From: Candidatus Woesearchaeota archaeon
GTDB lineage: Archaea; Nanobdellota; Nanobdellia; Woesearchaeales; DSVV01
Length of the DNA: 49,067 nucleotides
Reading direction: 5' to 3'
Assembly: GCA_016214075.1 (NCBI GenBank)
Contig: JACRPI010000030.1
Coordinates: 1 to 49,067, forward strand
The translations under genes were made by a program, and so were the position numbers. Shown one piece after another: positions 24,141 through 32,313 of this stretch. Each line of letters starts with the position of its first letter. Position 1 is the first letter of the stretch. The notes below the pieces were generated by a model, which was not told the DNA's origin, did no database searches, and saw only the letters and a list, made by a program, of their open reading frames with translations.

Positions 24141-25001
24141 TTATGGCAATGAAAGCATATTATTTTCCTTTTTAATCAAACCATCCTTTTCTAATTGCAC
24201 AATAATCTCTTCAAACTTTTCCTTTTCCCGTTTAATATTCTGCTCGATAAGTTGTTTGTAGATTTGATCCTGCTCCTGCCCATTCTTTGTGGTCAAGAGT
24301 TTCAAAATCGTTCCTCTGACAATTCTATCTGAATCTTTGAATGGCACGACTTTCTTTTTCTTCCACGTCGCTTCTATTCGCTCTTTGTTATTCGCTGCTG
24401 CACAATGTCTCTGAAGAGGACAAAGATCGCATTTTGGATTTTTTGCTGAACAAAATAACGCGCCAATGTCCATAAGCGCATTATGCCAGTTTCTTGATTC
24501 ATTTGTTGGAAGGATATGCCACGCAATCGCTTCCGCCGCTTCAATTTTTCCATAAAATATTCTCTTGAAAATTCTCTCAATGTTGACATCGATCACCACG
24601 ACATCTTTATTGTTCGCAAAACTCTGCACAGCCGCAGCAGTATACTTTCCAAGCCCTGGAAGCGCAATCAACTCTTCTGTTGTTTCTGGAAATTTTCCAT
24701 TATATTTTTGTTTGATTGTTTGCGCGCATTTTTGCAAATAAAGCGCTCTTCTGTTGTAGCCAAGCCCTGACCACATTTTTAGAACATCTGCTGTTTGCGC
24801 GTCTGCCAATGATGAGACTGTTGGAAATTGTTCAAGAAACGCGTAATATTTTGGAATGACACGATCGACTTGTGTTTGCTGCAGCATCATTTCTGAAACA
24901 AGAATTCTGTATGGATCTGTTGTTTGCCTCCAAGGAAGCTGACGACCATTTTTTTTGTACCACTGGAGGATTGTTTGTTGGATTTCCTGAATGTTGTCCA
25001 T
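24141..25001 (-). CDS. mutY: A/G-specific adenine DNA glycosylase
   Basis: This enzyme removes adenine mispaired with 8-oxoguanine in base-excision repair. Starting at Met 25001 puts the catalytic residues at E37 (VSEMMLQQTQV) and D138 (VIDVNIERIF), the same numbers as in E. coli. The helix-hairpin-helix LPGLGKYTAAAV and the [4Fe-4S] cysteines C184, C191, C194 and C200 are all present. The C-terminal NUDIX-like 8-oxoG recognition domain is missing and replaced by a short winged-helix-like segment, so specificity could be relaxed toward T/G mismatches. An upstream in-frame Met at 25052 is less likely. Confidence 0.93.
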   Translation of the reverse strand: MDNIQEIQQTILQWYKKNGRQLPWRQTTDPYRILVSEMMLQQTQVDRVIPKYYAFLEQFPTVSSLADAQTADVLKMWSGLGYNRRALYLQKCAQTIKQKYNGKFPETTEELIALPGLGKYTAAAVQSFANNKDVVVIDVNIERIFKRIFYGKIEAAEAIAWHILPTNESRNWHNALMDIGALFCSAKNPKCDLCPLQRHCAAANNKERIEATWKKKKVVPFKDSDRIVRGTILKLLTTKNGQEQDQIYKQLIEQNIKREKEKFEEIIVQLEKDGLIKKENNMLSLP

Positions 25002-25059
25002 TCGTGTAAATAAATGAAAAAGCTTAAAAAAGGTTCTTATTTTCGTGAGCATAGAAATT

Positions 25060-25134
25060 GGCGGTGTAACTCAGCCTGGTTAGAGTGCCACGCTCATAAC
25101 GTGGATGTCGTGGGTTCAAAGCCCATCACCGCCA
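25060..25134 (+). tRNA. tRNA with CAU anticodon (elongator Met, or Ile2)
   Basis: The acceptor GGCGGTG/CACCGCC, anticodon stem CCACG/CGTGG with loop CTCATAA, and T arm GTGGG-TTCAAAG-CCCAT pair well; the discriminator is A. The initiator GGG/CCC anticodon stem is absent, so it is elongator Met or the Ile-CAU isoacceptor read after agmatidine modification. No intron. Confidence 0.9.
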
Positions 25135-25180
25135 GCTTTTTGTTCTTAAAATCTATCAAACGCATTATCTTCAAATACAA

Positions 25181-25309
25181 GCAAAAACAACAACAATGGC
25201 ACAGACGGCCAACTTTTTGGCTTTCTCTAATCAATTAAGCCAAAAAGCTTGTCCTACTTCGCAAAATTTGTATCGCAAATTTTGCTCCGTCTGGCCATGT
25301 TGTTTTTGC
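25181..25309 (+). ncRNA. family A structured element, copy 2 (short form)
   Basis: The outer helix GCAAAAACAACA/TGTTGTTTTTGC continues through ATGGC/GCCAT and CAGACGG/CCGTCTG with the same 3-nt and 1-nt bulges as the other copies. The inner hairpins are TTTTTGGCTT/AAGCCAAAAA and GCAAAATTTG/CAAATTTTGC, so their sequences differ from copies 1 and 4 while pairing is kept. It lies between tRNA-Met and tRNA-Lys, without the downstream hairpins. Confidence 0.7.
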
Positions 25310-25381
25310 CTGACTACTTTTTCTTCAATCTTCTTTTCCATGAATTAAACATATAAACAACCTCTTTTTCACAAGAGACAT

Positions 25382-25488
25382 GGGCCGTTAGCTCAGCCTG
25401 GTAGAGCGAAGGACTCTTATTTAAAATGAAGGACTCCTTTATTCAAGAAGAAATCCTTAGGTCACGGGTTCGAATCCCGCACGGCCCG
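25382..25488 (+). tRNA. tRNA-Lys (CUU) with intron
   Basis: The acceptor GGGCCGT/ACGGCCC, D arm GCTC/GAGC, and T arm CGGG-TTCGAAT-CCCG pair; discriminator G. A 33-nt intron (about 25420-25452) splits the anticodon loop after position 37. The spliced loop is CTCTTAA, anticodon CUU, on stem AAGGA/TCCTT. The intron carries GAAGGACTCCTT, a near copy of the exon GAAGGACTCTT. The BHB is imperfect, so splice sites are approximate. Confidence 0.9.
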
Positions 25489-25499
25489 TATTTTCTATA

Positions 25500-25577
25500 G
25501 CGGGATTCGAACGTGCTCAAAAATCACAGATTTTTGGCAGAACGCTCACTACGTTCGGTTCAATCCCGCATGGTCCG
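25500..25577 (+). repeat. tRNA-linked hairpin element, family B copy 2 (next to tRNA-Lys)
   Basis: It begins GCGGGATTCGAAC, the inverse of the tRNA-Lys T arm, contains CAAAAATC/GATTTTTG and GAACG/CGTTC, and ends GGTTCAATCCCGCATGGTCC, a slightly degenerate copy of the tRNA-Lys 3' end (25467-25488). GCGGGATT/AATCCCGC closes it. It starts 11 bases after the tRNA and is followed by a T-run. Confidence 0.75.
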
Positions 25578-25625
25578 TTTTTTATTGGATATCTTTTAAT
25601 AGAGATTATAGTTTTACGGTGTTCT

Positions 25626-26795
25626 ATGGCAAATTTTTTTTCAAAGATGGTTCATAAACTAAAAGAACTCTTTTCTTTTAAAGTACACGAAGATGATGCT
25701 AGAGACATTTATCCCCTTCTGTCTAAGGAAATTAAAATGAGAGTTTATCTAATTAGAATGGCTTCTCGATACGCAGATCCTGATGAAGACTACTCAACGG
25801 TGGGACTTCAGAAAGAGAATAAACATCTTTGGTTCTCTAAAATGTTATGGGAAAGAACTCAGAAATTTATTGCTGATTTTGAGAAACTAAAAGAACTTAA
25901 AAAAATAATATGGGATGAGATAAAAAGTATAGTAAATAATGAAAGACATGAACGTATTCTTACATTATTTTACGCAGACATATCTCCAAAACAAATTGAA
26001 GATCTTGTTCGTATAACATATGCAGTAATAATTACAAAAAATTATTCTTTAGAACAATTTCGCGAAGTTAAAGGAATTCTTTCGGAGGATATTGTTAAAT
26101 TAAGAGAGGATATTGAAAAAAATAAAGTGATACAACAGTTTTTATCTCAGTTAAAGACATTCGAAGTTGAATCAGAAAAAATACAAAAAGATGCGATGAA
26201 TGAGTATAAATTTAATCTACAAAAACCAGAACTAACTCGAAACAGTTTAACTGCTATTTCTATTTTTGTAAGTATAGTTCTTGTCGTTGTAACAATCTGG
26301 ACTATTACCATTACAAGTGGAAACATTGAGTTATCTAATAAATTAATTGAAAGACAACTAGATTCCATTGCTCCTTTAAATCCTGAAATTCACTTTTATA
26401 TTCCTAATCCTTCTACTTATTTAGCCTTTCAAAGATATTATTTGGGTACAGCAGAAGCAGGTTTCTACATGTTAATAAGCAATAATGGACAGTTTCCTGC
26501 AGGTTCTGTTCAAATCCGCTTAGAAAATGAACAAATAATTTGTATTCCTCCTAAAGGTGGATTCATAGAATCTTTAAATGACACACAAATTATGGGAGTT
26601 AGATTCGACTGTCGTTCTCAGATATGTGCTGCAAAAGGAGAGTGTGATACTTCTTCAATAACTTTAGGGGAGCAGGAATTGAATTTGAGTATAGAATGTC
26701 AATATTGTAATGAAACAATAAAAGAAAGAATTAATATTTGTGTATATAACTCAAGTCAAATATTAGATTGTGGAGAAGAATGGGGTCTATCTTAA
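25626..26795 (+). CDS. membrane-anchored hypothetical protein with external Cys-containing domain
   Basis: The N-terminal ~210 residues are helical, charged and cytosolic. One membrane helix (TAISIFVSIVLVVVTIWTIT, about 212-233) is followed by a ~150-residue outer domain with strands and Cys pairs (ICIPP, FDCRSQICAAKGECD, IECQYCNETI), which could form disulphides or bind metal. There is no signal peptide. The family is not recognised. Codon use is AT-rich, like the 11477 membrane protein. It follows the family B element by 48 bases and converges with the HIT gene. Confidence 0.55.
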   Translation: MANFFSKMVHKLKELFSFKVHEDDARDIYPLLSKEIKMRVYLIRMASRYADPDEDYSTVGLQKENKHLWFSKMLWERTQKFIADFEKLKELKKIIWDEIKSIVNNERHERILTLFYADISPKQIEDLVRITYAVIITKNYSLEQFREVKGILSEDIVKLREDIEKNKVIQQFLSQLKTFEVESEKIQKDAMNEYKFNLQKPELTRNSLTAISIFVSIVLVVVTIWTITITSGNIELSNKLIERQLDSIAPLNPEIHFYIPNPSTYLAFQRYYLGTAEAGFYMLISNNGQFPAGSVQIRLENEQIICIPPKGGFIESLNDTQIMGVRFDCRSQICAAKGECDTSSITLGEQELNLSIECQYCNETIKERINICVYNSSQILDCGEEWGLS

Positions 26796-26806
26796 ACTTA
26801 TTTTCT

Positions 26807-27262
26807 TTATTGCAACTTCCCAGAAATCTCTTTCATCTCATCTTGCGACAACTTCAACGATTTTTCCCACTGCAAAAAGCCTTCATGATGATCATCCTCA
26901 TATCTTGGAACAACATGAATATGCGCATGCGGGACTTCCAAACCCCACGTCACAAAATGAACATACTTCGCATTCATATTTGAAACAAGTTTCTTCGCGA
27001 TCTTTTGCGCGACCTTCCAATATCCACTCTGATCATCAACATCATACACCCACTGAAAATGCTTTTTGGGAATCACTAAGACATGTCCCTTATTCAATGG
27101 TTTAATATCAAGAAACGCGAGATACTCTTTATCTTCATACACTTTATTGCACGGAATTTCTCCTTTCGCGATTTTACAGAATATACAGTGATATAACTCT
27201 GTTCCACTCGCTTTGCTCGTGACAGAGTTATCATTTTTTTTATTTACTGCTTTCATAATCAT
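26807..27262 (-). CDS. HIT-family nucleotide hydrolase
   Basis: This is a histidine-triad protein acting on nucleoside phosphoramidates or dinucleotides. The triad PHAHIHVVP is intact, with the upstream CIFCKIAKGEIP and HVLVIPKKHF strands; a Cys pair (CIFC) may bind zinc. The first ~22 residues are an extra, low-complexity tail encoded by a palindrome (27193-27231), so the native start may have been nearer the CIFC segment. Starts at 27262 or 27256 are possible. It is the last gene of the leftward MoxR cluster, 33 bases after moxR. Confidence 0.85.
   Translation of the reverse strand: MIMKAVNKKNDNSVTSKASGTELYHCIFCKIAKGEIPCNKVYEDKEYLAFLDIKPLNKGHVLVIPKKHFQWVYDVDDQSGYWKVAQKIAKKLVSNMNAKYVHFVTWGLEVPHAHIHVVPRYEDDHHEGFLQWEKSLKLSQDEMKEISGKLQ
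27193..27231 (-). repeat. 10-bp-arm hairpin inside the HIT gene 5' end
   Basis: ATAACTCTGT and ACAGAGTTAT form a perfect inverted repeat around 19 bases. Arm and loop sizes match the hairpins at 41569-41749. It encodes the atypical N-terminal tail of the HIT protein. Confidence 0.7.
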
Positions 27263-27295
27263 AAAACCTTTCTGAACGAAGTGAAGAGATTGATT

Positions 27296-28252
27296 TTAAA
27301 CCCTAACCTTCTTCAGCAAATGCTCCACCACTTTATCTGTTGTCAAGCCTTTTCGTTCTGCTTCGAAGTTCAGAATAATTCTATGCCGCAAAATTGGATA
27401 CGCCATCTCTTTTATATCTTCTTCACTGACATGCGCCCTCCCCTGCATTAACGCGCGAGCTTTCGCTGCAAGAACAATCCCAATAGACGCTCGAGGAGAC
27501 GCGCCAAACTCAATGAATTCTTTCTCATTTCTTGTCGCGGTCACAATAGCGATAGAATATTTCACCAAGTCATTAGCAATAGGGACTTGTCTCGTAAACC
27601 GCTGCAACGCAAGCAATGAATTTTTCCCTAGTATTTTTCTCAATGGTTCCTGTTCATTTTTGCTGTATTGCGTGACAATTCTAAACTCTTCATCCTGATC
27701 AGGATATCCCAACAAAATTTTCAGCAAGAATCGGTCAGACTGCGCTTCGGGCAATGGATAGGTTCCTTCCTGCTCAATCGGGTTCTGCGTCGCTAAAACA
27801 AAAAACGGAGGATCTAATTTGTGCGTGACTCCACCTGCAGTAACCTGCTTCTCCTGCATCGCTTCTAATAGCGCGGCCTGTGTTTTTGGCGTTGCTCTGT
27901 TGATTTCGTCCGCAAGCAAAATGTTTGTAAAGACTGGTCCTTTCTGGAATTTAAAGACTCGTTTCCCCGATGATTCATCAATAATTTCTGTTCCAATAAT
28001 ATCTGACGGCATCAGGTCTGGCGTACACTGGATTCGCCTAAATTCAAGCTCCATTACTTCAGAAATTGCCTTGATCAAAGAAGTTTTTCCAAGACCGGGA
28101 TAACTCTCCAAAAGTCCGTTTGATCCAGTCAGCATACAGATCAAAACCTGCTCCACGACTCTTCGCTGCCCAATAATGGACTTCTCAATTTCCGCGTGGA
28201 TTGTATCAAATGTTTGTTTTAATTTTTCTATTTGCAGGCTTGTCATACGCAT
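27296..28252 (-). CDS. MoxR-family AAA+ ATPase
   Basis: This is a chaperone-like AAA+ ATPase of the MoxR/RavA class. The Walker A region is YPGLGKTS (about 51-58), Walker B ILLADEINRA with D115-E116, and sensor 1 is ATQNP; the C-terminal lid is present. The length of 318 is normal. Family members work with VWA-domain proteins to assemble or activate complexes, often at the membrane. That fits the two VWA proteins upstream on this strand (29950, 32313). No DUF58 gene, the usual third member, is present. A TATA-like sequence is not obvious, so it probably shares their transcript. Confidence 0.93.
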   Translation of the reverse strand: MRMTSLQIEKLKQTFDTIHAEIEKSIIGQRRVVEQVLICMLTGSNGLLESYPGLGKTSLIKAISEVMELEFRRIQCTPDLMPSDIIGTEIIDESSGKRVFKFQKGPVFTNILLADEINRATPKTQAALLEAMQEKQVTAGGVTHKLDPPFFVLATQNPIEQEGTYPLPEAQSDRFLLKILLGYPDQDEEFRIVTQYSKNEQEPLRKILGKNSLLALQRFTRQVPIANDLVKYSIAIVTATRNEKEFIEFGASPRASIGIVLAAKARALMQGRAHVSEEDIKEMAYPILRHRIILNFEAERKGLTTDKVVEHLLKKVRV

Positions 28253-28330
28253 CTTCCTCTTTTGTTTTTTATGTCATCTCTGTTTGACCAGCTTCTCACG
28301 CCATTTTCCGACGAAAGAGATCAATGTTGT

Positions 28331-29065
28331 TTAATAATCTCGTACTTTGCTAAAGTAATTTCTAATATATATTCTTTTCTTTTTTGGTATTGTTTCCTCA
28401 AATGATTTTCCGCCAAATATCTCTTCAGGCAGACCCTCTGCCATGGACTCCTGCGGAATTTGCAACCTCAAGACATTGACATTATTCAGGTTATTCAGCG
28501 CAAAATCGTCGTTTATACTGTCAATACTGCTGCCGAGCAATGAATCCGCGATGTGCCCTTTCAAAAGTTTATCACGCAAACTATTCCATAACCCATTCTC
28601 GATAATTCCTTCCATATCCACAATCATGAAGTTGTAAACACCAACCATAATAATCACAAAAGAAACCACTGTAATATATCCGAGCTTTTTTAACAGTTCT
28701 TTGAAATTAAAAAATGAGGAAACTTTCATAGAACGAAGGGTTTTAATAATAGAAAGACGAAGTTTCATGACAATAAAATTGTCATGCTGCAGCGTATCCG
28801 CCGCTGTTCGCAATCGTTCTGTCAGTTCAGGATGCTCTCGCTCGACTTCTTTCAAATCTCTTCTCGTCACCACTTTATATGCCCGATAAGCAACGAAAAA
28901 AAGTGTGGGAATAATCGCGACTTCTCTATACAAATTAATGATGGAGAGGAAAAGATAGATAACCAAAAAGACAAAAACACCTTCCACTGCAACCATGAAT
29001 AGTTGTGCAACTGCGCGAACAGTGTAAATTTCTCGCAATGCTTTTTTGAAATCATCCATAAGCAA
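28331..29065 (-). CDS. membrane protein of the MoxR/VWA cluster (244 aa)
   Basis: Two N-terminal membrane helices (about 20-60, separated by INLYREVA) and one near residue 130 (YITVVSFVIIMVGVYNFMIV) flank a cytosolic helical loop; the ~90-residue C-terminal part faces outward or is soluble. No family I can name with confidence; similar multi-helix proteins occur in bacterial Bat-like operons. It lies between the coiled-coil membrane protein and moxR, with short gaps that suggest one operon. Confidence 0.65.
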   Translation of the reverse strand: MLMDDFKKALREIYTVRAVAQLFMVAVEGVFVFLVIYLFLSIINLYREVAIIPTLFFVAYRAYKVVTRRDLKEVEREHPELTERLRTAADTLQHDNFIVMKLRLSIIKTLRSMKVSSFFNFKELLKKLGYITVVSFVIIMVGVYNFMIVDMEGIIENGLWNSLRDKLLKGHIADSLLGSSIDSINDDFALNNLNNVNVLRLQIPQESMAEGLPEEIFGGKSFEETIPKKKRIYIRNYFSKVRDY

Positions 29066-29109
29066 TCACTATACATTTCTCTTTAACATGTCTCTTCAAT
29101 TAAGGCAAT

Positions 29110-29688
29110 CTATCCTTCGATTTCATCCAAATAATTAACGACTTGATTTACATCCCCAAGCGCATTGTTGACACAAGTGTGGCATGAATCTACATCAGCA
29201 CAACCATTGCAATCATCCAACCTATTCTGCGCGGATTGCGCATATTCATTCGCGCTATCCGCGGCTTCTCTATTAGTATCCACTGTCGCTTCACAGGTTG
29301 TTAAACTGCTTTCTGTCGACGCTAAATCTGCCTCTGTATCTTCAAGGTCTTCTTGCGTGCTTTGTAGCGAAGATTCTGTTTCTTCCAATGTTGATTGTGT
29401 TTCTGTATACAAATCATTGAATTCATCCTGTGATTCTAACTGGTAATTTAATGCAGCGTCCAACTCGACAGTAAGGTTTTCTGTCTTTGCCGCGCAGGCA
29501 TCAAGCTTTGCCACAGTTATTGTTAAATTTTCATTTGTCTGCTCAAGCTTATCTTTGACTTTGTTATATTTGCTGATAATACTTCCCGCAGAGCTTTGAT
29601 AGAACAGTGTTAAACCGACAATCGCGATAATGACCACAAGAATTAATAAAATAAGTTTAAAATCAATATCTCTCTGCATGAATCCCAT
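29110..29688 (-). CDS. membrane-anchored coiled-coil protein (192 aa)
   Basis: An N-terminal membrane helix (FKLILLILVVIIAIVGLTLF, about 10-29) is followed by a long acidic coiled coil to about residue 150. Heptad-like repeats of E-x-x-L-x-S/D-x-x are rich in Thr, Ser and Asp. A Cys cluster (CNGCADVDSCHTCVNN) near the C-terminus could bind metal or cross-link subunits. Start at 29688; Met4 is an alternative. It is part of the MoxR/VWA cluster and is preceded by a family A element. Confidence 0.7.
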   Translation of the reverse strand: MGFMQRDIDFKLILLILVVIIAIVGLTLFYQSSAGSIISKYNKVKDKLEQTNENLTITVAKLDACAAKTENLTVELDAALNYQLESQDEFNDLYTETQSTLEETESSLQSTQEDLEDTEADLASTESSLTTCEATVDTNREAADSANEYAQSAQNRLDDCNGCADVDSCHTCVNNALGDVNQVVNYLDEIEG

Positions 29689-29782
29689 GATATCACCTGC
29701 TTTTGTTCTATTTTTTCGTTTCTCGTCTCTTTTTTATTCTTCAGTAATTTAAATGTTTTGGATTAGACCAATTTTTATTTAT

Positions 29783-29918
29783 GCAAAACCAACAACAACA
29801 ATGGCACAGACGGCCAACTTTTTTGCTCTCTTTCAATTCCGAACGCAAAAAAGCTTGTCCTACTCCGTAAAATTTGTGAAACAAATTTTACTCCGTCTGG
29901 CCATGTTGTTGGTTTTGC
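29783..29918 (+). ncRNA. family A structured element, copy 3 (short form, inside the VWA/MoxR cluster)
   Basis: The outer helix GCAAAACCAACAACA/TGTTGTTGGTTTTGC has the same bulges and TGGC-CAGACGG continuation as the other copies. Inner hairpins are TTTTTTGC/GCAAAAAA and TAAAATTTGT/ACAAATTTTA. It lies between two leftward genes of one cluster; its conserved linker CCTACTCCG defines the plus orientation. No downstream hairpins or T-run. Confidence 0.7.
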
Positions 29919-29949
29919 TATTCACTATTCAAATATATTCCTCTAATTA

Positions 29950-32313
29950 CTATCCTCTATTTTTTCTATTCTGTAGCAATCTTCGTACAAATATTTCAAA
30001 GAGGAAGAGCATCATTGCCGCTGCCAATACATACCAGTCTATATCTTTCTTTTCCAACACTTTTACTTTCGCGTCACTCTGTACTTTTGAGATAATTCCA
30101 TCAATGTTATCCGGCGAGAAGAGAACACCATTAGTTCGCTCTGCTAAATTTTTGAGGCCATTTTCATTAAAGCCCACATCCATGTACTCTTCTTCATAAT
30201 TCACCGCAAACGGAACACTCATAATTTCGTCAAATCCTGCTTCCTGCGGAATAAGACTGCACTCGTAATGATCTTCAATAGGAAGGAAACTGCATCTGCT
30301 TGTCGAAGGATAAGATTCTCCTTTGTACGAAATTTTTGCTTCTTTACCCACATACGCGTCGCTGACATCCACATACTTTGCTTTCTTTCTATTCGGATCA
30401 CCAATAGCCCAATCGAAAATTCTGTAAATCAAATCCTTATTTTGTTCTTCGACAATGTCTTCTGCCCACTCATAACCGTCATCTGTAGTAATCGCAACAA
30501 CTTTGTTGTAATTATTTACGGTGACAATCGGCAACCCTGTTCCTGTTGTTATCAACTGCACACCACTTGGCGAAACAGTGACTTTGTTTTCTCCTGTGAC
30601 CACTGCATTAATGACTAAGTCACTTGTGATATAATGGTTGTAATTCGCGATGATCAACGCTTTTTCGAAGAGCGAATTTAGACTGAAATAGGAATCAATA
30701 AACATACCTCCACCAAGCGAACTGAGATAGCGACGAACTTGCCAAAGCACAGAATCATCAAGATCAACACTCGTGAAGTCATAGACGTGCATACGAATAC
30801 CCATTTTTCGCAGTTCCGCAATTTCGTTGACTGCTTTTGGGAGATATTTTGTTCCATGGATGTTTCCATCACTCACCAAGATAATGTTATTATTGCCGCT
30901 GACGCCCGTCAACATTTCTTTCGCTACTTTCAGTCCAGTATCAAGCGCAGCAGGTCTGAGCCATAATGTTCCATCAATTGTCGTGACGTCCTGAAAATCA
31001 TTTAATGCCTGCTTCATCGCTTCCGCGTCCGCCACAGGAGCAAGCGGATAAATCACATGACCCGCGTAGGAAAAGTCCGCTACTCCAATGTTCACCTTTT
31101 CTTTTCGCTGTTTGAGAATGTCAATCAACGCCGCAGCTGCCTGTTCTGTTTCTGTCATGGACAGCTGGACAATTCCTGACATATCCACAAGGATAATAAA
31201 ATTGAAGTTGTTGTCTTTCTCTTCTGTAATTCCCGCTTTCACAGGAAGGATTGGATCAAGCTCACTTGGACCTTCGAAGGAGTTCATTCCACCCCAGACA
31301 ATAAGACCATTGCCATCATCTGTATACGCTTCCAATGTTTCCGCGCCACTTGCACTTACTTCATGCATCACATCATTAATCGCAACCGCGAAATACGGAG
31401 AAAGATCTGACGGAACAGAACGAACAGAAGTAACATCGTATCTTTCCGGAAGGATGTCATCAAAGTCTGATGGACGATAATTGACATACAAGATTTTTGG
31501 CTTTTCCACAATCTCCACTACTTTATACCACTCATTGTTTCCTGTGAAATAATCATCCGCTTCCAGCGTCGCGACAATTTTGTGATAGCCCACATCATCA
31601 AAGTTATTTTTGAGATCGAGAGAGGAAGCGCTCATCTGTCCTTCATAGACTGGATACCCATCCACAGTCACTTTGACTCGAGAATCTTTCTTCATGTTAT
31701 CCAGCGCGACACTAAAATAATAATCAGTATCCACGATTCCTGTCTTCGGACCTTTTATTTTCACTGCTGCGTCGTCTTCCACTTCCTTAAGCTCGATTGC
31801 ATTAATCGTGGTGTTAAACTTTTCCGCGTACGCTCCCAAATCAATAAAATTCATGGAATCATGCGCGTTATTCCCATCTGTGACAAGCAGGAGATTTTTG
31901 TACTGCAGCTGCCTAAATATCGCATCACCAAGCCTTGAATTTGTTCCTGACGCAATCGGAATCATAGAAACAGGCACCTTTTCTTCTAATTCTACTTTTA
32001 GCGCATTCACATCATACTTGAAAAGATCCATCGACGTTGAATTGTCGTACAAGAGCATGATCGTTGGATCTCCCCGCGACACTGTTTCGACTGAATAAAA
32101 CGGCCCCGCAAGCGAGAAAATCAACAACGCAATAAGAAGCGTTCTTGTGATCGTCATGAATACTCGGGTTGTCCAGTTAATGCGCTGCTCTTCTTTGGGC
32201 AACTTCATAAACGGAACAAATGTGAGGATAATGGAGAGAAGAATCAGCGGCGCCGCGATCCACAAATATTCCGGATACTCAAACTGCACGAGATTAAATA
32301 AGGTGAACGCCAT
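29950..32313 (-). CDS. VWA-domain membrane protein (BatB/BatA-like, 787 aa)
   Basis: The N-terminus has two membrane helices (about 15-31 and 52-70), as in aerotolerance (Bat) proteins. One VWA-like region starts at LLYDNSTSMDL, with the MIDAS pattern D-x-S-x-S. A second at IILVDMSGIVQLS is degenerate (D-x-S-x-x). A glutamine-amidotransferase-like segment lies between them. A C-terminal helix (WYVLAAAMMLFLFEIFVRRLL) anchors it again. It overlaps the stop of 32313-34151 by one base, so the two are translationally coupled. It probably works with MoxR in cell-surface assembly (family knowledge, not shown here). Confidence 0.85.
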   Translation of the reverse strand: MAFTLFNLVQFEYPEYLWIAAPLILLSIILTFVPFMKLPKEEQRINWTTRVFMTITRTLLIALLIFSLAGPFYSVETVSRGDPTIMLLYDNSTSMDLFKYDVNALKVELEEKVPVSMIPIASGTNSRLGDAIFRQLQYKNLLLVTDGNNAHDSMNFIDLGAYAEKFNTTINAIELKEVEDDAAVKIKGPKTGIVDTDYYFSVALDNMKKDSRVKVTVDGYPVYEGQMSASSLDLKNNFDDVGYHKIVATLEADDYFTGNNEWYKVVEIVEKPKILYVNYRPSDFDDILPERYDVTSVRSVPSDLSPYFAVAINDVMHEVSASGAETLEAYTDDGNGLIVWGGMNSFEGPSELDPILPVKAGITEEKDNNFNFIILVDMSGIVQLSMTETEQAAAALIDILKQRKEKVNIGVADFSYAGHVIYPLAPVADAEAMKQALNDFQDVTTIDGTLWLRPAALDTGLKVAKEMLTGVSGNNNIILVSDGNIHGTKYLPKAVNEIAELRKMGIRMHVYDFTSVDLDDSVLWQVRRYLSSLGGGMFIDSYFSLNSLFEKALIIANYNHYITSDLVINAVVTGENKVTVSPSGVQLITTGTGLPIVTVNNYNKVVAITTDDGYEWAEDIVEEQNKDLIYRIFDWAIGDPNRKKAKYVDVSDAYVGKEAKISYKGESYPSTSRCSFLPIEDHYECSLIPQEAGFDEIMSVPFAVNYEEEYMDVGFNENGLKNLAERTNGVLFSPDNIDGIISKVQSDAKVKVLEKKDIDWYVLAAAMMLFLFEIFVRRLLQNRKNRG

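Noticed and set aside
29753-30199. Rightward 148-codon frame over family A copy 3
   Set aside because: It reads through the repeat and the antisense of a VWA gene; no homology and odd composition.
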